Part shown: positions 58,940-64,000 of the stretch, piece by piece | Position numbering within the stretch: the first letter of the stretch is position 1 | How the letters are laid out: the number at the start of each line of letters is the position of its first letter | Assembly (NCBI GenBank): GCA_029204225.1 | Contig: CM055098.1 | Coordinates: 16,855,775-16,919,774, forward strand | Source of the DNA: Diphasiastrum complanatum | Lineage: Eukaryota > Streptophyta > Lycopodiopsida > Lycopodiales > Lycopodiaceae | Direction: 5' to 3' | Length of the DNA: 64,000 nucleotides | Program-made: the position numbers and the translations under genes | The notes under the pieces: model-generated | What the model saw: only the letters and a program-made list of their open reading frames with translations | What the model was told of the DNA's origin: nothing | Database searches by the model: none

Positions 58940-59420
58940 TATTGGCGGTATTGTAGAGCTTCATCTCTTCATTTTGAGTTTTTTTTTGGATTGAATTCGA
59001 GAGAGCAATTGTGCGATGCACTTGAGAAAATTCGAAGACAAGCAAAGGTGGTTCTCTAGATAAAGTATTTGCTACCAAGTTATCCTCATTATTAAATATA
59101 TTGAACTTGAAAGTGATAAGCTGATAAGAAATTTGACTACTTGCGATGTCCATCTTGTAGTAGCTATTTGGCATAGGAAATGCCTTAGACTTTGGTGATC
59201 AATCTTGACAACAATTTCTGTGGATATCAGGTATTACTGCTTGCATATCTTGATTCTAACCCTTGCCAAAACCTCTTGTAGACATTGTAATCTATATCTT
59301 TGGGTTTAAGCCTCTTGCTTTAAAATGTTACTATGCCCTTCATGTACTCAAATTGCTCTTGTTCCTTGTCCATAAGCATGGTGTCGATTTCAATGGATTT
59401 TTTCTACCTTTCTTGCTTGT
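58940..59420 (-). pseudogene. Ty3/Gypsy RNase H fragment
   Basis: In changing frames: IVTF.SKRLKPKDIDYNVYK (about 59350-59290), IVVKIDHQSLRHFL (about 59210-59170), SYQLITFKFNIFNNEDNLVA and NTLSREPP (about 59125-59050). These are the successive boxes of Gypsy RNase H, including the DH and the VAN.LSR end. It lies upstream, on the minus strand, of the protease fragment, the reverse of the normal order. Confidence 0.65.
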
Positions 59421-59429
59421 GTTGGCATG

Positions 59430-62400
59430 TCAACATTAAAAAAAGTGGTCTGCTTTACAAACAAAGGTCAAGAGATCAATGCACATCTTGATCATTTGTA
59501 GGAACGAGCCAATCTATAAAAGCTTATATTTTTTTGGGATGTGATCAAATTTGATTCTTAGAAAGTCTTAGGGGAGAAAAAAGCATTTTTGAAACCTGCT
59601 ATTGCTCCTAGTTTAGTTGTCTCCTACCTAGTAAGGTTAATGTCTCTAAAATTTTTTTTTTCCGTTTCGAAATTCCGTAACGTTGCACTCCAAAATGCTA
59701 TGCTTCCATGATGTCTTTTCGACGCTACTTAGGTTAGAAATGATGTTTTCTAAGTACTGAACTACCTCTAAGAAGAATGCACTCTTTTTGTGCAACACAT
59801 TTTATTGCAATAATTGAAAAATGATTCGTCGATATTCTTTATATTCATCCTAATATATGCTAAAACCCAATACAATAGAACAGGAAGCGGAGTAAATCAT
59901 CTAAATATCCCATCAATCTTTCAAAAGTCAATGGATTATGTTAGGCCACAAGTAGCTCCCTAGTATCTATAATGTCTAAGGGCATTTAGAAAAACTATTC
60001 TAGAAATTTTTATTGGAGGAAGTTGTGCCAAATGATGGGCACTTTTAAGACCAATATGACTAAAAAATAGACCCAATGTACATTTGAGGCTCCTAATTTT
60101 CCTAGTGGCATGTAGGTTCTTGTATGTAATTTGTATGGTTTTCATGGCTGAATCTTTCATGAATTTGTAGCTACAAAAGCTTAAATTTGAGAAATTATCG
60201 ATTGTGATCGATTTTTTACATCTCAAACCTACAAACTCAATCATATTGAACAAATTTTTTAGTTCGGGGGTTTATTCAAAAAGTTTTTAATAGGATCCTT
60301 AGTTTCATTTTCAGCTCCTAATTAATGTTTTTGGATCCAACCAAATTTTGTGGATTTTCTCACTCCAAATTTCTAATTGGTGATGTTGGATCTCAAGTAG
60401 TTCCATAGTTTTGCCCACTCCAAATTCGTAATTACTAGTTTTGGGTCCAACCAGTTTTTGAGAATTTTCCTATTTGTTTTATGCACAATGCAATTCCAGG
60501 AAAATATCAAAAGCTCGTTCTTGGATTCCTTTGTTCAAGTCTGGACTCCAGAGACATCTTGGCGTGTTAGTAGTTACTTATCACACATAATCATTTAGCT
60601 TTTGATCTTTATAAAATCTTGACTTCTTATAAATTTTGAACAAGCATAAGCGTACTTTGTTACAGTAAAGTGCTGAACAAATTTCCCAAAGAACTTATGT
60701 AACCACACTACAATATTTTAAACGACACACAAGATGTCCCTACAATGTGGCATCTTGGTTGACAACTCCTTTTCTCACCTCAAAATCTAGAGTTTAATCA
60801 TGTATGGACATAGAATAAAAGAGTCACTTTGAAACTTGGGAAGTTCTTTAGTAATCCATTTGGCACTAGTAGAAGGATATCTTTTGGTCTTTTGGCAAAA
60901 TACTTATGAAATAGGATATAAATTGGTCTTCTGGCAAGATACTTATGAAATAGGATATGTTTTGGTTCCACTACTGATTTTCTATTCTTCGAGTGTTTTT
61001 TTCAATAATTTGCTTCTGGATAGAACCCATATGGTTCTCTATTGGACTAACATGAAATACATTGTGCTTTTTTTGAAATTGTTTTGAAGCGCAATCTATA
61101 TGTAATTTCATAGCATAATCCTTTGGCTAACTTGAAAAGGTCTACATTTTTCTAGAGACAACTTGAAATAGGTTAGTTTCATTCTTGCCTTTTGTTTGTA
61201 TCTTGGCTTTGACAATCCCAAGAGAACTTTATCTACTTTTTGCAATTCAAATTTCTTACCTCACTTGTTGCACCTTTTTCTTGTCTTTCTTGTGCTAGTC
61301 TAATAGTCTTCTTAATCTCATGGAGGCCTTCTTGATGATAATCCACATTTTCGGCTTTAATTAGAGGATTCAAAAGCTTTTATTTGACACACAAGATGTT
61401 TGCATAGTCTCGCACCAGGAAATCCTTTGAGTCACTCCTCAAGAGATCTACAGTCCCCTTGGAAAAGAGCTTCAAGAGTCATCTAGGCCTAGACTTGAGC
61501 TCTAGAGCTAGCTAGAATACAACAAATAAAGGATTGGGTCACCCACATGTTGAAGGCTTAGTCCTACTAGATACTTCTTGTGTTTCGTGCAGTCATATTA
61601 GATTCAATTTGCTGTACTGTATATCTCGTCATCCATCAATAGTGTTGCTATGGACAGTGGCCATAAGGTACTCTCTAACTTCATATGATCTTATTTGTTC
61701 ATAAGCATATTATACAACAACGTTGTACCAATAATTGCAGTTTTTGTGCATATATGTTCATTATTGGGGCTGCACTTTTGTTCCTTTGAGATATCATTCC
61801 ACTCCAGTATGGTAGTATTGTAGGACTGTCATACATTTATGATCCCCATTGGTGGTTCTTTGATTCTCTTTCGGTACTGTGGGGTTTCTTTCTGTTTGTT
61901 CCTTGCATCTAGAGAAGAGAAGTCACATCTACATATATCTCATTTGTTACACTACTCAACATCTCTAAAGAATCATTTATCGTCGTGAGGTTAGTGTTAT
62001 TATCATGTGGCATTGATGGTTCATGCATACAGCTTGTTTGCTTGTGTGTGTCATTTTTCACAAGACTATTACTGTAGACACATCTAGGAACTCATAAATG
62101 ACTTTCTCTAATAACATGATGAATACCTGAGTGACCTAGAGCTTGTTCTCCGTGATTTTGATGGTTAGATTAGGATGCCAAAAGTTGTCGTTCATGTACT
62201 TATTAGCTCAGATTTGGGATTCTTATGTGCATTTGCGTATGACAAACATTACCATGATAGGGGTGCAAGTCATGAGATTGGAATAGACTGGTCGGGAAGA
62301 AAAAGTATTGGGGACCCTAAAGAAGTAACCACGAAAAGTTTATCTTGCTTATGATATAAAGGGACCCACCCAGGACAGTATTTGTTTCCAAGATTATTCC

Positions 62401-63071
62401 TCTAGACACAACTGTTTCAATATGCTTAATTTTAGTTCATGTCACACTAGCTGATGCATTGATGGAGGTAAAAACAGTAGAGATGTTAGATATCGATAAA
62501 TATCGAAGCAAATTCTATACTCTTTTTCTGGTAATTCAATATCGTAGACCAAACAGCTTTGTACACATAAGTTGACCATTTATGTTGTCGAAGAATAATC
62601 TATCAAACACGAAGAGGGAATGTTATTGACTGGTGGACTGATCAGAAGGGTTTTGTATTCTGAGCTGAGCTATGAAGAACAATGATGGTGTGAGTAAACA
62701 AGAAACTGAATAGTTTATTACCTCGATGCTAGACTTCCAAAGGATGGTGATGGATCCGACACTGCATGCAAGGGCTAGCTAGGTTGCAATTGGCTTAGTT
62801 GGGTCATAAAAGAGGTCATGAATTCTACATCCTGGTTGTTTTTATTCAGCAGCAAGCTTTGCGTTTGTCATGACAAAGGGTTGGAAAGGGTAGAGAAACA
62901 AAGTGGATAGTTGTGCAGATTTGGAATTGCATAATGCAAAGGTGATATTTATAAGACATCATGTTTGTGTTAGGATTAAGATGATAAGTTTCAGTGGGCA
63001 TGCTTATTATATTGATGAACTTCTGAATTTATATGCATAACTTGTAAAGCTAGAGTAGAGGATGCTTGCCA
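59430..63071. other. AT-rich spacer, no gene seen
   Basis: About 3.6 kb with no convincing coding text. Frames at 59960-60253 and 60836-61087 lack motifs, and the latter owes part of its length to a 39-bp tandem repeat. The right part is the 3' flank of the minus-strand gene ending at 63072. Confidence 0.5.
60884..60961 (+). repeat. 39-bp tandem repeat, two copies
   Basis: TTGGTCTTTTGGCAAAATAC and TTGGTCTTCTGGCAAGATAC each continue with TTATGAAATAGGATAT. The period of 39 keeps the reading frame (LVFWQNTYEIGYK and LVFWQDTYEIGYV), which explains the open frame there. Confidence 0.9.
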
Positions 63072-63782
63072 TCACCTTAACAAGAGCTTGTCAAGTTGCT
63101 TTATTCTTTCCTTCACTCTTTCCATGAATATTAAGGCAGGAAGTTCCTTGGAATCTTTAAACATCTTTAGCTTTCGATCTCCATCCATCCTGAATAAGAA
63201 TGTAAAGGTCCTCCATTTAGAATCTCCTGAGTACTAAGAGTAGCTCCAAGGATCATACAAAAGTATACTTGACACAAAAGTTAGAAGCTCAACAAAAAAT
63301 TTATCCAGCTCCAGAATCGGATCTATCAAAACAAGCTGGTCAGATATGTCAATACCATATTACTTCTTCTTCCAAAATGCTTGTGAAGTTTTTGGTTCCC
63401 TTTGAAGTTCTTCTAATTGGACTCAGCTCAAACAATGTATTTTGGGATTCTCAAGCAACCGTTAAGTGAAAACACATGTAGACTAGGGAGTATAACTCAT
63501 AGAGACCTACCTGTTTGACGATGAAAAATTGTCTTCCGACTTCTTGGAGCTTGGTGGTTTAATGTTACAGCTGTCATGAGCCATCTTGCAAGCCTCACCT
63601 AATGAAAGTCTGGCAAGGGTGTAGATGCCACAGATGAGACCCTCAACACTGCTATCTTGCATCATGGTTGCAGGTAAAGGGGGTACGAGGTTCTGCATTA
63701 GCTGTGTAGTCAGCTTCAGTCTCTCCCTAGCCCAGTCTGAGCTCTGTGCAACTGGATCCTCAGACTCACTATTATCTTCGTC
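63072..63782 (-). CDS. Last two exons of a conserved plant gene, 5' part beyond the window
   Basis: Exon 63782-63511 starts after an ATGCAG acceptor with DEDNSESEDPVAQSSDWARE, then RLKLTTQLMQNLVPPLPATM, GLICGIYTLARLSLGEACKM. It ends at AACAG|GTAGGT. The next exon (63189-63072), after TTATTCAG, continues in phase (AG+G = Arg) with MDGDRKLKMFKDSKELPALI, FMERVKERIKQLDKLLLR and a TGA. Clean splice sites and phase support an expressed gene. The RLxLTTQLMQ...PPxPA...ARLSLGEAC pattern reminds me of the C-terminal region of large plant nuclear proteins sometimes labelled dentin-sialophosphoprotein-like; I am not sure of that. The upstream exons lie right of 64000 or in the unresolved 63783-64000 stretch. 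Confidence 0.65.
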
Positions 63783-63839
63783 CTGCATGAATCCAGGAAA
63801 GATGATAACTTCTGTTTGCAGATTTAAAGATGTCCACAT

Positions 63840-64000
63840 TCAAGCTTGGTGAAGTTGAGTAGTAATGCAATCCCACGCAAGCCTAAGGCGTTAACTCAAA
63901 ATATGCATAATACTTTCAATTTGGAGGATACTGCTTCTCAATCAATTCTAGAATCTTTTGAATCGGCTAGAAGGTGTGTTAATAGAAATGCAGGAATATC
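63840..64000 (+). other. Edge segment with an open plus-strand frame
   Basis: A plus-strand frame stays open to the window edge (SNAIPRKPKALTQNMHNTFN, LEDTASQSILESFESARRCV). It runs opposite to the intron expected for the minus-strand gene. It could be chance or part of an element inserted in that intron. Confidence 0.2.

Noticed and set aside
60836-61087. Plus-strand ORF with an internal 13-residue repeat
   Set aside because: The repeat is a 39-bp tandem duplication that keeps any frame open. No start context or homology supports a gene.

Overview
The window looks like nuclear DNA of a land plant. The evidence is an intact three-exon gene of the plant MS1/MMD1 PHD-finger family, plant-type Ty1/Copia retrotransposons primed by initiator methionine tRNA, short blocks of the plant telomere repeat CCCTAAA, and AT-rich intergenic DNA full of GA/GT microsatellites. 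The heavy load of decayed elements would suit a seed-free plant such as a fern or lycophyte, but that is inference, not something the sequence proves.

Layout. 1.0-3.5 kb: the one complete, intact gene, on the minus strand (685-residue PHD-finger protein). 5.0-5.4 kb: a 378-bp inverted-repeat element. 5.4-11.9 kb: Copia element A (minus strand, unusual LTR ends, 5-bp target duplication). Its reverse transcriptase segment is replaced by a plus-strand LTR element (B), which itself carries a patch of a third element. 11.9-13.6 kb: AT-rich spacer. 13.6-18.7 kb: Copia C, with both LTRs and its target duplication intact but a decayed interior. 19.9-21.5 kb: decayed gene resembling ParB-fold proteins. 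21.5-24.1 kb: truncated Copia D. 25.4-28.4 kb: degenerate tandem array with a unit of about 350 bp, invaded by telomere-like repeats, which recur to 29.5 kb. 29.6-38.8 kb: gene debris (2-oxoglutarate dioxygenase, a possible RPW8-like fragment, candidate exons of an unrecognised gene) mixed with a TTCGAG-type array and a dispersed RY-rich repeat. 40-43 kb: long GA and alternating purine-pyrimidine tracts. 45.1-49.2 kb: two convergent multi-exon genes, broken almost only by in-frame stop codons; the minus-strand one looks like a transposase of a family I cannot name. 49.9-53.2 kb: truncated Copia E with a 367-bp tandem duplication inside it. 57.4-59.4 kb: an unrecognised exon and Gypsy fragments. 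63.1-63.8 kb: the last two exons of a gene that runs off the right edge.

Only the PHD gene and the right-edge gene look functional. Most of the rest is nested repeats in decay. The most interesting items are the convergent 45-49 kb pair with its repeated GCACAAGTGCGATAT motif, a near-palindrome shared by the LTRs of elements A and C, the non-TG/CA ends of element A, and the ParB-like pseudogene.
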